A model generated the notes under the pieces. The model was given only the letters and a program-made list of their open reading frames with translations, did no database searches and had not been told where the DNA came from. The position numbers were made by a program, and so were the translations under genes. From positions 12,969,602 to 13,033,601 of the forward strand of contig NC_049993.1 of assembly GCF_000003815.2 (NCBI RefSeq): a DNA stretch of 64,000 nt, in the 5' to 3' direction. The DNA comes from Branchiostoma floridae. Its lineage: Eukaryota > Chordata > Leptocardii > Amphioxiformes > Branchiostomatidae. Below are positions 51,646 through 63,677 of this stretch, in pieces; the first letter of the stretch is position 1, and each line of letters starts with the position of its first letter.

Positions 51646-54600
51646 TCACTGCTTTTTCTTCTGACTGGCTCTTTTTACATATTCCTGAAATGAAAATTCA
51701 CACCATCAGTATCAAGTAGTGAAAATCAGACTGATAATGAGAGTGCTTCAAAAAGCCTATAAGGTGTCCTGTGCATGTAATGGTCTCCATGTAACCCTAA
51801 ACTTAAGTTGAAGGTGTAGTGCCTGGCATTTACTTACTGATTTAGTTTCCTTGATGGAAATGTGTCAATCTGATACATGATACTCGACTTGCATAGGAAA
51901 GAAAACAAGGGCACAGAGTATCTGAAAATTTCAGAAGTATTTTGGTATGTATGCAAACAGAAAGTATGAGTGAGAAATTTCCAAAATGTAGACTTAAATC
52001 ATGCAAAGAAACATAAACAGACAGAGACAGTATAGCAGACAGTTTGAAATTCCACAAGTCACTGATCCTAAGCTGTGAAGATGAAAAGTTCTCAAACATA
52101 ATTCTGTGAATGTTGTGGCTTTTACTTTTTTAGCCATTCCTAACTCACCTGGTAATAGAAGTTGCCAAAGAGAATGATGAGTGACACCATGTAGGCCATG
52201 ACGGCAATGTTGAACCCTTGTGGGAAATCACAGTCTGAGAAGAAGTTCACTGTTGTGTGGGTTAGGATGGCCACAAACTGCATCTGGGAAAAGAGAGAAG
52301 AAAACATTAACATCTGTCTGTATAAGTGACAGTAGTGAGTGTGAGTAGTCCAGTAGTTTGTGACCCTGACCCTGGACCAACAGGTTGTGAGTTTGTATCC
52401 CGGCTGATGTTACTCACACGACTTGCATGCTACTGAAAACTGTCACAGTCCACATAACATTTAACTGCAGTCCACTGTTAATTGTGCTTGCCTAATAGAG
52501 CTCGAGGAATTTTCTGGGCTACAATGAACTCACCTGGTATCCAGCAGTATTATAGCTCCCGACAGAAGAGACTCAGAAGATATAATACGGCTGGATACCA
52601 GGCTAACAATGAACCTGTAAATACTGTACATAGTGGCTGTCCTCTATACAAAGTCAGCAAAATAATAGCTCTTCTGAGAGCTTAACTAGATCACTTTAAA
52701 ATGAATGGATGAAAGGCCTCAGTTACTTTAAAACAAAATAATGCTGTATGATTCTATAGAACATACTGTAAATGCAGAAATGTTCGCGGTGGATTAATGT
52801 TCGTGGTTTTCGCGGCGGCCGCTTCACCGCGAATTTAAAACCTCCACGAAAATTTTTCCATAGCAGTAAGAGACTACAGTGCATGGTGCTACCGCGAAAT
52901 TAAAACCACAGCGAAAAGTCAATTTTCCTGCTACCGCGAAATTAAATCCCCGCGAACTTAAATGCATTTACAGTATATGACAGCTGTACTCACTAGCTGC
53001 ATGGAGGTAAGGTACCGCTTCCACCACAGGTACTTCTGCATGTGTGGTCCAATGGCAGCCATGCCATAGTACAGGTACATGACAGTGTGGATGAAAGAAT
53101 TCAACATGGCCAGGAAAAAGGCTGTTGGAAAAAACAGAGTTAAGTATGTTGCACATTTAGCAGAAATCAAAGTTTGGAAAGAGTCGTGATTTTTAAATGA
53201 TGCCGTATCGTCTTTTATTGTGGACATTTTAAGTTACAATGGTCTCTAGTACCTCTAAACTATGAGGTTTACTTCAAGGGCCAACAAGCTAATCAGAGAT
53301 GACAGACTTTATAATTACCCCCTATTCTTCCTGCGCTGTGATTGGCTTGTCCATGTGAGCTATCTATATAAGGCAAAAGCTGACTGATTACTGCGTAGTT
53401 AGACAGACTCATCCCCATAGACTGGTCGCCGGTGCTAGGTGCTCTGAGGGCCGGGCAGAACGTGCAAGGCAGGCCGCCAGAACTGGGTTTTGCCGACGGA
53501 ACCACCACAGGGCGCACGGGTGGGATCGTCGAGCGCCGTGGAGCCAAACGGCAGGAGCGAACAGTGGAGTGGGAGACCGAGGAAACATTTTCCGGCATGG
53601 GAGCAAGTGTCGTGGTATCTGTTACCGTTGAAGGGAAAGGTTGGGCGTTAATTTTTGTGGTCGGAAGAGGGTAAACCAGGTGTGGTGATTGTCTGTAGGT
53701 ATGCAAGAGGCACGTGCACGGCTTTATCTATGTAGGGCCCTTCTTCCTTCACGGATGGTCGTGGTGCTGCCTGGTGTGGCGTGAATGCAGGGACGAATTT
53801 AGTCGGAATCTCTCTTAATTTTATTGTTGTTTCTTAGATATTGCAAGTCCTAACTACGCCAGTGAGAGCCCCGGCACCAGCAATTTAGGGAAATCCAGCC
53901 GGGCAGGTCTGGGACACCAGGCGGCAGCAGGGCCGGGAAGCCAAGCGTCACGCGCAAGCCATGGGGGATTGACTCGGACCCGGGACGTAGATGGCTAATC
54001 CGTCGGGGCAGACAACGAAGAAATACTGAGAGAAAAACAATGGGGAAGTACGGTACTTGTATGTTACTGAGGTGACGAAGGTTGGGCCATTCACTGTTAT
54101 TTTCCTGTGTACTTTTCGCTTATTTTGGGTCAGAAGGTGGAAGCCAGGTGCGAGAGTTGTCTGTTGGTATGTGAGTTTGCACGTGCATGGCGTTTTCCGG
54201 CTGTGGGGCCCTTCTTCCTTCAGACCGAGCGTCGTGTGGCGGGCGTTGTGAATCAGAGTGCGACTGGAAACATATATTTTGTGAGTGACATGTTTAACTG
54301 GAATTGGTAGTCTCTCTGATGGTACAGGTCCGTTCGAAGCACCTGGGAACGCCGATGGAGCTTAGAACGACGGAGGGCCCGAACGCCATGCTAGGACACC
54401 GCCGCGGCCCAGAGAACAGCCGACGCAACAGGAAACAAGGGGATACGAGCGCCAGAGAACGCTGACGCTGGGTCGGAGATTTAGCACAGGCCATCGGGGT
54501 TTGCCGTGCCGAACAACCACTGGCACGGAGCTCGAGGGAATGGACAGTAGTGGAGGCAGGGTCAAGGCTGCAACAGCGGTCGGAAGGGAAGGCGATATCA

Positions 54601-57600
54601 ATGTGTGATTTCATGGTGTTATTTTCGTTTTGTGTTTGACATTAACTCTTACTGAAATTTCATTAAATTTGTTTTGCATCGTTTACATTGTGTAGCAACT
54701 GTAAGGTATGTTGATTCACGTGCGTGATTTTCCAGTGTCATAGTTATGGTAATTAGCGGTTTAGTTCCAGGCGTGGTACAAGCATTGTTCGCTACCAGCT
54801 GCAGGTAAGTATTGGCGTGTTCGTTCACGATGTGATTTGCTATCTTGGCTGGGCACATGATCATGCAATTTGTATTTTTTCACAGGTGGTGTTAGTTTTT
54901 ACTTGGGTTACATTATGGACTAGGCGGAGCCCGGCATTGTATTGTGAAATATGGGACAGGCCCATTGTCTTGTACATGTGCATGTGGTGGTTGCAATATG
55001 GGCTGGACCCATGGTCTGGTGTAATCTGTGTAATAGAAAATGGGACAGGCCCATCGTCTTGCGTAATTTGTGTAATAAATATGGGACAGGCCCATGGTCT
55101 TGTGTAATCTGTGTAATAGAATATGGGACAGGCCCATGGTCTTGTGTAATCTGTGTAATAAAATATGGGACAGGCCCATGGTCTTGTGTAATCTGTGTGA
55201 TAAAATATGGGACAGGCCCATCGTCTTGTGTAATCTGTGTAATAAATATGGGACAGGCCCATGGTCTTGTGTAATCTGTGTAATAAAATATGGGACAGGC
55301 CCATGGTCTTGTGTAATCTGTGTGATAAAATATGGGACAGGCCCATCGTCTTGTGTAATCTGTGTAATAAATATGGGACAGGCCCATGGTCTTGTGTAAT
55401 CGGTGTAATAAAATATGGGACAGGCCCATCGTCTGGTGTAATCTGTGTAACAGAATATGGGACAGGCCCATGGTCTTGTGTAATCTGTGTGATAAGATAT
55501 GGGACAGGCCCATCGTCTTGTGTAATTTGTGTAATAAATATGGACAGGCAATTTATGGACTGTGTAATAAATGGGATGGGACAGGNNNNNNNNNNNNNNN
55601 NNNNNNNNNNNNNNNNNNNNNNNNNNNNNNNNNNNNNNNNNNNNNNNNNNNNNNNNNNNNNNNNNNNNNNNNNNNNNNNNNNNNNACAGCAATATGGGCT
55701 GGACCCATGGTCTGGTGTAATCTGTGTAATAGAAAATGGGACAGGCCATTCGTCTTGCGTAATTTGTGTAATAAATATGGGACAGGCCCATGTTCTTGTG
55801 TAATCTGTGTAATAGAATATGGGACAGGCCCATGGTCTTGTGTAATCTGTGTAATAAAATATGGGACAGGCCCATGGTCTTGTGTAATCTGTGTGATAAA
55901 ATATGGGACAGGCCCATCGTCTTGTGTAATCTGTGTAATAAATATGGGACAGGCCCATGGTCTTGTGTAATCTGTGTAATAAAATATGGGACAGGCCCAT
56001 GGTCTTGTGTAATCTGTGTGATAAAATATGGGACAGGCCCATCGTCTTGTGTAATCTGTGTAATAAATATGGGACAGGCCCATGGTCTTGTGTAATCGGT
56101 GTAATAAAATATGGGACAGGCCCATCGTCTGGTGTAATCTGTGTAACAGAATATGGGACAGGCCCATGGTCTTGTGTAATCTGTGTGATAAGATATGGGA
56201 CAGGCCCATCGTCTTGTGTAATTTGTGTAATAAATATGGACAGGCAATTTATGGACTGTGTAATAAATGTGGAAACTATGGAAGATGGGTGTAGGAGGAA
56301 GGATGCTTGACAATATACACGAGTTTCTGAACAAACTGAACAGATTCTGTGTTAATGATCACACTACAGAATGGAAGGAAACGTATGTTGGCATACCACA
56401 GGGTGCTATACTGTCACCTACGTTGCAACGCTTACACATGTGATATGCTCAAAGATGTGAGTTCTGAACATGGAGAGTACGCTGATGACAATATGCTGTG
56501 GAAAAGGGGTAAGGATATAGATGCACTAGTGAGTACAGTTCAGGAAGACATTAACAGTACACTACAGTGGTGCAATAAATGGAATGCAAAGGTACAAGCT
56601 GCAAAAACTGAATACATGGTATTCCAGCCTCCTAACGAGCAGAGAAAGAAACTAGTACTACATATGGGAAACAGCACATTGACAGAAGCAGAAGAAAAAA
56701 AAAAAAAAGAAGATTAATGGGAATACACATGGACAGATATTTACATATGAGAGCACCAAACAAAGAAAGCATATAAGACTCTGAAAGCAGTAGCAAGTGT
56801 GATGGACCCAAGAACTGGCCTTGATCAAAATACAGCTACACATGTGTACAAGACACTTGTACGCCCACATGCAGAGTTTGGAGCAGCTTTGATGGTTAAT
56901 GCAACGGACACGGCAGTGAAGAAGTTGGAAGGGGTGCAGAGACAGGCGCTATTGAAAATCACTGGGTGCCTATCACACACTTCTACTGAGGCACTGGAGG
57001 TGCTAACAAACGTTATGCCCCTAGATATATACTTGAGAAGTATTCAAGCCATGGAGTATGCCAGACTCGTAATGAAGAACAACAATACCAGGATAGGTCA
57101 TATGATTAACAAGTGGCAAGCTACAGAACATGGAAGAACACCAACGACATTGACACTTTTACACAGCTGCTATAGACATAACATGAGTAAAAGGGCAGCG
57201 GATCCAGTTGAGGAAGAGTTTCAGTACAAAAGTGAAAATATCTCCTTCAAACCGGTACGAACTCGAAAAGTCTTCAACATAAGTGAGGTACTGAGCAAAA
57301 AGGAAGGAGCTGTCGAAATACAAAATATGCTTGGGAAGGTTACACACGAGGATGTCATCTGTTTCCAGGCTGAAGCGGTTAGAGACACAACAACAACAAC
57401 GACAGGCCCATGTGACCCTGTGTAATATGTGTTACCAGGTAATATGAACCCATGATCCTAAGCATTGTGTATCATGTGAGAGCCCGTTAGGAAAATAAGA
57501 TTGGGATAAGTTACAGGTAAAGAAAATATATGATAAGATTGGGGATATATGAGGATGAGATTGGGAAAAGGATTAATGGGGATATATGAGGATGAGATTG

Positions 57601-60600
57601 GGAAAAGGATTAATGGGGATATGTGAGAATGAGATTGGGAAAAGGATTAAGGAGAGATAAAAGATATATTGCATAGTTTAGTAATAGAAGGTTGCTGAGA
57701 GGCGCGACTTTAGATCGAGTAAGAATAGTGAGACAGGGGGAGGAAGGAAGGAATGGAAAGAAGGGAAATGGTATAAAGAATGAGATTGGGGAAGGAAGAG
57801 GGAAGGAGGAGGAAATGGGGAAGAATAAAGAGGGAAAGTGAATGCAAAGAAANNNNNNNNNNNNNNNNNNNNNNNNNNNNNNNNNNNNNNNNNNNNNNNN
57901 NNNNNNNNNNNNNNNNNNNNNNNNNNNNNNNNNNNNNNNNNNNNNNNNNNNNTAGTGAGACAGGGGGAGGAAGGAAGGAATGGAAAGAAGGGAAATGGTA
58001 TAAAGAATGAGATTGGGGAAGGAAGAGGGAAGGAGGAGGAAATGGGGAAGAATAAAGAGGGAAAGTGAATGGCAAAGAAAAGAAGGGGCGCGACTCCAGG
58101 CACTACCCCATAGCTTCATATGGATGAGCCAGTCACTGCGCAGGAAGAATAGGTAACTATTCTTCCTGCGCTGTGATTGGCTTGTCCATGTGAACTATCT
58201 ATATAAGGCAAAAGCTGACTGATTACTGCGTAGTTAGACAGACTCATCCGCATAGCCTGGTAGCTCGGCGAAAGGTAAACTATGAGTAGAGAAAGAGATG
58301 GGAGGGAGACACGAGAGGAGTGATGTTTGGAATTGGTACAATTCTGAAATGCTTGCAAATGTATTTGCGTTAAGTTTGTAAGATAACGAACGGATTTTAT
58401 TAAGGCTGGTTTTAATGTATAGAAATGTGAATGGCGGCGCAAGTTAGTACTGCTGCTATGCCGTGCATCTGTAATAAGAGTTGTCAAATTTGTCTAGACG
58501 AGGGTCGAACAATTTCAATCCTCCCTCCCCTCCCACCCAACATCCGTTTTAACAGAGGAAAATGGATTCGAATCATTTCGCCGCGCGACTCCAGGCACTA
58601 CCCCATAGCTTCATATGGATGAGCCAGTCACTGCGCAGGAAGAATAGGTAACTTTCCATACTGCTTTGAAAATTTTTAATACAGTCCACAGACAACTATA
58701 GCAGCACTGAGGATGTATAGCAATGCTGCATTGTGCATACAAATGTACTATAAATTGCAGAAAGATGCACAGGTTGAGACATACAGTGTTACTCCTTTGT
58801 GGGGAAGCAAACATCATTAAGAAGTAGTTTCACAGCAGTAAGTATCTCTGAAACATAAGTGAGCCACATTTGAGACAAAACATGCAAGCAATCAGAGCAG
58901 GCAATTAGATTGTTACGTTAACCAATTACAATGTTGAAGCACTCACGTTGTCCCCCAGCTACATATTTGACCCCGAGCCACCAGTTGATGATCATGGTGC
59001 AGTGGTGGTACACATGCAGGAATGTCACCTGGTTAGACTTCTTCCGCATAATGAAAAACACCTGAAACATACATGCACGTCTTATCTTAACTCTGCCAGA
59101 AAGTTAATACTTTCTAAACTGTGAAGCTAACTTGTCATACTAGAGTCAAAACACTGATACATGTATTTGGAATGATTGAAACATGCATAGGGTATAGTAC
59201 CTATAGGTTTGTTGTCTTGTGCACCAAGGCACCGACTTACGATCAAGACACCATGACATGACATAACGTTTCACATAGAAAGGTGTGTTTGACATATGGT
59301 GGGTATGACATATATAAAACACATCACCCTCAGTCCCAGCTCTTCTACTGGTTGGATCACGCTCTGGTCTCAGGCTGGTAACTCGGGTGATACCAAATAA
59401 ACCTGAGCGTTGTATTCTATGTACAACTTTACATACATGTATAACCTTTCAGGTGAACAGTATTCTGATCAACTTACTGTGTCCATCAACTCAATAACTT
59501 TGGAGAAGAAAAACCACCAGCATACTCTGGCCATCTGCAGACAGAAACAAAACTAGTATAACTTTTTGAATAATTCATAAAACATCGAATCAATATTGAT
59601 CAAACCAAACCTAGATAACAAAGATGAAAGTGTGTAATTGTATGAATGATGAAGTGGAGTAACGAAAAGATATTTTTTGCTGTACCCTCATAGGAAGATA
59701 GTTGGCGGAGTAGTCCACAGGCTGGCACTTCAAACTGTACCCAGACAACCAGGCTGTCACAAGGAACTATGAGGGAGGAAAAAGTTGATAAAATACTACT
59801 AGTATAAATAAAACTTCTAACATACTAGAACACAGCAATACTGTTATCATATTTTATATATTGAAAAATACAGCTTCAATGCATGAAAAACTAATGCATT
59901 GTTTTTACTAACCAGTATCTACCACCATGCTACCACTTATTGTTGAGGAAATTTGATAAGCGAGAACGCCTTTATAGTGCAACCTGTACCTGTATAAGTT
60001 AATACAAGTCATGAATCAAAACGTAGTTAGCCTTTTGTACATCTCCTTTGTCATTTCAAAACCCTTGAATAAAAAAAGATAAAGTGAATTTCCATTCAGT
60101 TAAGCTCACTCAAGAGCTACTTGTCCACTGGTCCTGGCAGAGAAGACAGATGCAATGTACAGTATTTTACATGTTCATTGTTCTGGGGGAATTCTCCCAA
60201 CTCTTTTCAACAAGCATAATGAACAGTGCACATGCAAGCCAGGTGAGCAACAACAGCTAGGATGACCTTTTGGTCAGTAACCTTATTAAAGTACTGGTAT
60301 GTATGCTATCTAAACGTGTAATAATCTGAAATTTCAGCAATAATATCATTATTGCTGTATATCTCAGACATAACACTTACCTCATAAAACATGTACGCAG
60401 ACAAACCCACCAGGGCAAAGTTGTATGGAATGATGATGGTTTTGAGGTTGAAGGGTTGTCTCTTTTCCATGATCCTTGGACCATAGACGCAGAGTAGTAC
60501 ATACAGGACAAACAGAACAACAATAGGGAGGGGGCTGTAGACCAGGAACCAGGGGTCTGTTCGTGGATCTGAAATAAAAAAATGAACAGGAAAAAGAATC

Positions 60601-61213
60601 AGTGGACCAGCATTTGAACTAATTAGAAAATGAAAAGTAATTATTTGAGTGATGTGATTGTCTTTTGGTGCAAATATCTAGCATAATTACTAGGTAGTAG
60701 CACTTATAAAAATTTACACTGAATGTAAAAAATAACAATATCATTCCAATAGACATTGTACAATTTGTAGCATTCACAGTCACAGAGACTTGTAGTTGTA
60801 GTAAGGTCTCGCTCTCCAAAAAACAATATGCTCTCTCACACAGATCAGAACGCATGTGCGGCAACCATGTTTCCAAAATTGTTTTTCATTTGCATAACGA
60901 CATCCAGATGGGTTTTGTGTTCTTTTTCTGGGAATTTAACTTTGACTTCCTAGAATTCCTGTCGCCGGACATGCGTTCTGATCTCTGCGGAAAGGGCTCA
61001 TCATATAGTTACCTTTAGTACTATTGTAGTATTGTAATCAGGTCCAGAAATCTAAAAATACTGTTCAGTTACTAACAGTCATAATTGAATATACAAATGT
61101 ATAATCTACTGGTTCTGGGAGCAATCATTATTATGACAGCAATGAGTTTACAGACCTCCATTTTCCACCATCCAGGTGTAGTATTCAGCAGCATCATGCA
61201 GGACGGTTGTCAT
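51646..61213 (-). CDS. Very-long-chain fatty acid elongase, ELOVL4-like
   Basis: Eight coding exons with matching phases: 61156-61213, 60381-60568, 59686-59766, 59478-59534, 58947-59061, 52994-53121, 52149-52283, 51646-51684, giving 266 aa. Seen: DPRTDPW near the N-terminus; multi-pass hydrophobic segments; [16 protein letters not shown]; histidine box [38 protein letters not shown]-terminal KKKQ, a KKXX-type ER retrieval signal. Known: ELOVL enzymes catalyse the condensation of malonyl-CoA with long acyl-CoA in the ER. The pattern is of the ELOVL4 (or ELOVL1/7) clade rather than ELOVL2/5 or 3/6; the exact orthologue is not settled. The first donor (GTCTGT) is weak. A 5.8-kb intron is packed with mobile DNA. 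Confidence 0.94.
52532..52605. mobile_element. Short hairpin MITE (CCTGGTATCCAGC ends)
   Basis: CCTGGTATCCAGC at the left and GCTGGATACCAGG at the right are inverted copies; inner arms also pair partly (GTATTATAG / TATAATAC). It is about 74 bp, in the ELOVL intron between exons 6 and 7. Confidence 0.65.
52764..52975. mobile_element. 212-bp MITE, TACTGTAAATGCA ends, TA target
   Basis: Perfect 13-bp terminal inverted repeats (TACTGTAAATGCA / TGCATTTACAGTA) enclose repeated CCGCGAA-type motifs. It stops 18 bases from the ELOVL exon 6 donor, so it sits just inside the intron. Non-autonomous. Confidence 0.75.
54945..56268. repeat. Minisatellite, 42-bp (and 39-bp) units
   Basis: About thirty units of the type ATGGGACAGGCCCATGGTCT followed by TGTGTAATCTGTGTAATAAA. 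The period is 42 with some 39-bp units. Multiples of three keep long frames open on both strands, so the long open frames here are not genes. The array is split by a 100-N gap (55586-55685), and the two halves are nearly identical. Confidence 0.9.
55586..55685. other. Assembly gap (100 N)
   Basis: Standard-length unknown gap inside the minisatellite. The roughly 590 bases on each side are near-copies, which suggests an unmerged overlap or a higher-order repeat. Confidence 0.9.
56320..57425 (+). pseudogene. Dead non-LTR reverse transcriptase fragment
   Basis: Reverse-transcriptase palm motifs are visible in different frames: [10 protein letters not shown] (about 56390-56420) and YADDNMLW (about 56480). 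After a poly(A)-rich break near 56700, the thumb and C-terminal part follows: [51 protein letters not shown]. At least two frameshifts and the missing N-terminus show it is inactive. The family is RTE/CR1-like, not settled. Its last codons (TGPCDPV, stop) read through a copy of the neighbouring minisatellite motif. Confidence 0.75.
57541..57650. repeat. Three-copy tandem repeat, 37 bp
   Basis: GGGGATATATGAGGATGAGA plus TTGGGAAAAGGATTAAT, repeated about three times with small changes, followed by a purine-rich tract. Confidence 0.75.
57853..57952. other. Assembly gap (100 N) with duplicated flanks
   Basis: The about 125 bases before the gap (from TAGTGAGACAGGGGGAGG at 57727) recur after it (57953-58080) with one extra base. 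This looks like contig ends that overlap but were not joined. Confidence 0.9.
58159..58645. mobile_element. 487-bp deletion derivative with 8-bp target duplication
   Basis: Same ends as the 4.8-kb element (first about 105 bases, including CTATATAAGG, and last about 60 bases nearly identical), with an unrelated short middle. AGGTAACT flanks it on both sides (58151-58158 and 58646-58653). An 8-bp duplication with inverted ends suggests a hAT- or P-like DNA transposon, but the terminal sequence is not one I recognise. Confidence 0.7.
60838..60990. repeat. Inverted repeat in ELOVL intron 1
   Basis: AGATCAGAACGCATGTGCGG near 60842 and its near-perfect reverse complement (CCGGACATGCGTTCTGATCT) near 60964 enclose about 100 bases. 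Probably a small foldback element. Confidence 0.55.
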
Positions 61214-63077
61214 TGTTACCTGTTATGGAGATGGCAACTTTATATAACTTATAAGAGCAATTGTGTTTGGAAGATAATGTGATGAATTAATAATTACTGC
61301 AATAATAATGACATTAATCAATCAGAGGACTCACAGCAAGTCTACATTCTAAAAATGGCAGTATATTGTTGAAGATATAATGTTAAGCGATATTGGGTAA
61401 TATTTGCGATAGAGTACTGCTGGGCAGTCGAAAAACACTACGATTTTCACCTCAACATCTGCTTGGAGATAACGGTCTGGCGGTCAAAGTTCGCCGGTTT
61501 TGTTGGCGGTAGCGGGTGCATCGTGGCGACTTTTCATGACGACCATGTGTTGCTGGTATCATATATAGTGTGAGGGCTGCCGTATACAATATATTTTACA
61601 AACAAATTTATATGCCCTAGGCCCTCCAAGAGTCGCAACGGCAGGATACAGTGCGTTTTACAAGCTTGCCACTGTCTGATGAGGACAGGCCCCCCCTTTG
61701 GATCGGGGGTAAAAGTTCAAAAAGCTGCAAGAAAAAAAATTATAGAAAACAAACTCTTACAGCTTCCAAACAATTATCTAGCTGCTTACCTGTGTAACCA
61801 CAGAACTGGGAACCCTTGGTCTAGACCTCTGCAAAAATTCGTCTGCTGATCGCGCCAGTACCAGTAGCTATGGATTATCTCATTTGAACCGGTAGGGGCG
61901 CCAAAGTAATATAGTCATTTCTTTATCGTACACAAAGTATAGCAACAATGATTATAATATGGGAGTATAAATCTAACATTTGTCTTACTTTAAGCATAAT
62001 ATGTGTTCTTTATAGATGAAAAAAGCCTTAACAATAATTCAGTACTACCCCTCGAGGCTAATGAATAGGTCCCAAGCAACCCTGGGGACGATTCCATTAT
62101 GAAATATATTGAGGGGTGCAACTGTATTGCTTTTGTGTGAACTTATATTTAACTAGAATGATGGAGTAAGTACTTTCATAAAGTTGGAATAATGGAAATC
62201 TTAATACATATCTTGAGGATAACTTCATCAACAACCCCCGAGCCGACACAAACCTGTCAGATGTGAAGGAAATCTAGTCCTTGATGAAAGATAGGGTGGA
62301 GTGGAGGCAACTTTCAAGCTTGGCTTGAAAATGCATTAAAGTAAGTTACTGGAAAATACTGACATCCAATTACCTTTGATACTTTCTTCACGTTTCTTCA
62401 AGATTTAATCGGAATGTCTTGGAATGTCCATGCATTTGAGCAAGGACATTATATAGAATCCTTGAATTTGAGCAAAATCTAACCAAGCAAATGTAATACT
62501 TTTGAGGGGAAGAGTTTGCATTTGCTTACCAATATTCATCATCATCTTGTCAAATTTTCATAAACCTTTTTCAACTTCAGTTATGTTTCAACTTGCTTTG
62601 TGCAGTCATTAAAATACACACCAAACTCAGTGACAACATCACACCCATTTCTATAGTGTTTTATTGTGTTTACTCCACACACCATACTTTGTACATGAAC
62701 AGGTAGGTAAATGAGCAATCAAAGCCAATGTCAATCACCTGTATATCGACAACTGAGGCACACAACTACTTTAGAACAATAGTTCAATGTGTCATACTCG
62801 GTAAACATAAAATACTTGTTGTTGTTGTTTTTTGAAGAGAGGTTTTCTCTCAGAGCGGGAATGAGTATATGTAAGAAATCGGTCTACACCTATCATCTGC
62901 TGTCAAATGATTTTTACTAGAAATTGGATAAGAGTATCTAGATGCATGTTGTGTATGGAAAATGGTGTTTCACACATTAGTAAATGCATAAACTTTTAGA
63001 TCTTCTGTATTGAATGATATATCATTATGGAAAGGGTGGGAGAGAGAGAGAAAATCTGAATCTAGCAGTTGTCTTCA
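61214..63077. other. ELOVL 5' side and NDUFB7 3' side
   Basis: The ELOVL start codon is preceded on its strand by an acceptor (ATAACAG then GTAACAATG), so a 5' UTR exon is expected upstream. A consensus donor on the - strand at about 61791 (GGTTACACAG then GTAAGCAG) is the best candidate for its end. AATAAA on the - strand at 62660-62665 is a possible NDUFB7 poly(A) signal. Nothing else coding is visible. Confidence 0.4.
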
Positions 63078-63677
63078 TTATTCCTCCTCTCCTTCCAGGC
63101 TTTTCTTCAGTTGCTTCCGCTTCAGTAGCCGACGTTCCCTCTCCCATTCCTTCATGCGATGGACCCAACTGAAAAACAGAAAAGAAACAAACAAATGTTA
63201 CTGTTTGGTCATTAGACATCAATACACACTAGCTAGTAGTTAACACTATCTAAAAAGTGTGTCTTTGGCCTAATGGTTATTATATTAGCGGTGCACCAGT
63301 GCTGGGTTTGTGAGCAAGGAAACTGTTTCTACTCCTTTCTTGACTTGTTGAAGTTGTTCCCATATTCCCAGGATTTTAACTCGCCCCAAACCTGGGCCGC
63401 CAGATCACAAAACCCAGCACCACTAACACCTATGCCAAAGGCTCAGAGTCATTGGCATGGTCAGTTTGGCGGCGCTTGAAACCCCTCTGTTATACACTTA
63501 TCACTTACTCGTCATATTCACACTGGTCCCACTCGTGCCTCTCATGTTTGCAGGCCCAAAGGTTGGGCATGTGGTCACGCCGACACATCATCCACGCCAT
63601 GTACTTGTGGGCGCAGTAGTCCCGTAGTTGCATTGGCACCCTCGCATCCGCCATTTCCTTCTGTGTAGCTACCATCA
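63078..63677 (-). CDS. NDUFB7: NADH dehydrogenase 1 beta subcomplex subunit 7, 3' part
   Basis: Two exons are visible: 63509-63677 and 63078-63168 (stop). Phases agree across the GT-AG intron (GA then T, giving Asp). Seen: MVATQKEMADARVPMQLRDYC; two C-x9-C motifs (C-AHKYMAWMM-C and C-KHERHEWDQ-C), the twin Cys pattern of CHCH proteins; RMKEWERERRLLKRKQ at the C-terminus. Known: NDUFB7 is an accessory subunit of mitochondrial complex I on the intermembrane-space side, with disulfides made by the MIA40 pathway. The first exon, with about 35-40 residues including the start, must lie beyond the window: the exon at 63677 begins with two bases of a split codon after an AG acceptor. Confidence 0.94.

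Larger units (their letters stand above)
53324..58150. mobile_element. 4.8-kb composite element with inverted ends, ELOVL intron
   Basis: Left end ATTCTTCCTGCGCTGTGATT; the right end is its diverged inverted copy (CAGTCACTGCGCAGGAAGAAT). A TATA box (CTATATAAGG) lies about 45 bases inside the left end. Contents in order: GC-rich non-coding DNA with a diverged duplication (53616-53790 and 54070-54250), a 42-bp minisatellite, a dead reverse transcriptase and a purine-rich tract. A 487-bp deletion derivative (58159-58645) follows immediately. Flanking duplications for the large copy do not match by eye. Probably nested elements. Confidence 0.55.

Noticed and set aside
53293-53706. Proline-rich minus-strand open frame of 137 codons
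   Set aside because: Lies inside a mobile element, low complexity, no homology I recognise and no splice partners.
54861-56334. Very long open frames on both strands (up to 473 codons)
   Set aside because: Pure 42-bp and 39-bp minisatellite; unit length divisible by three keeps several frames open. No known domain, no splice or start context.
57610-58119. Ser/Phe/Pro-rich minus-strand frames of up to 169 codons
   Set aside because: Opposite strand of a purine-rich tract that spans an N gap; no real protein signal.
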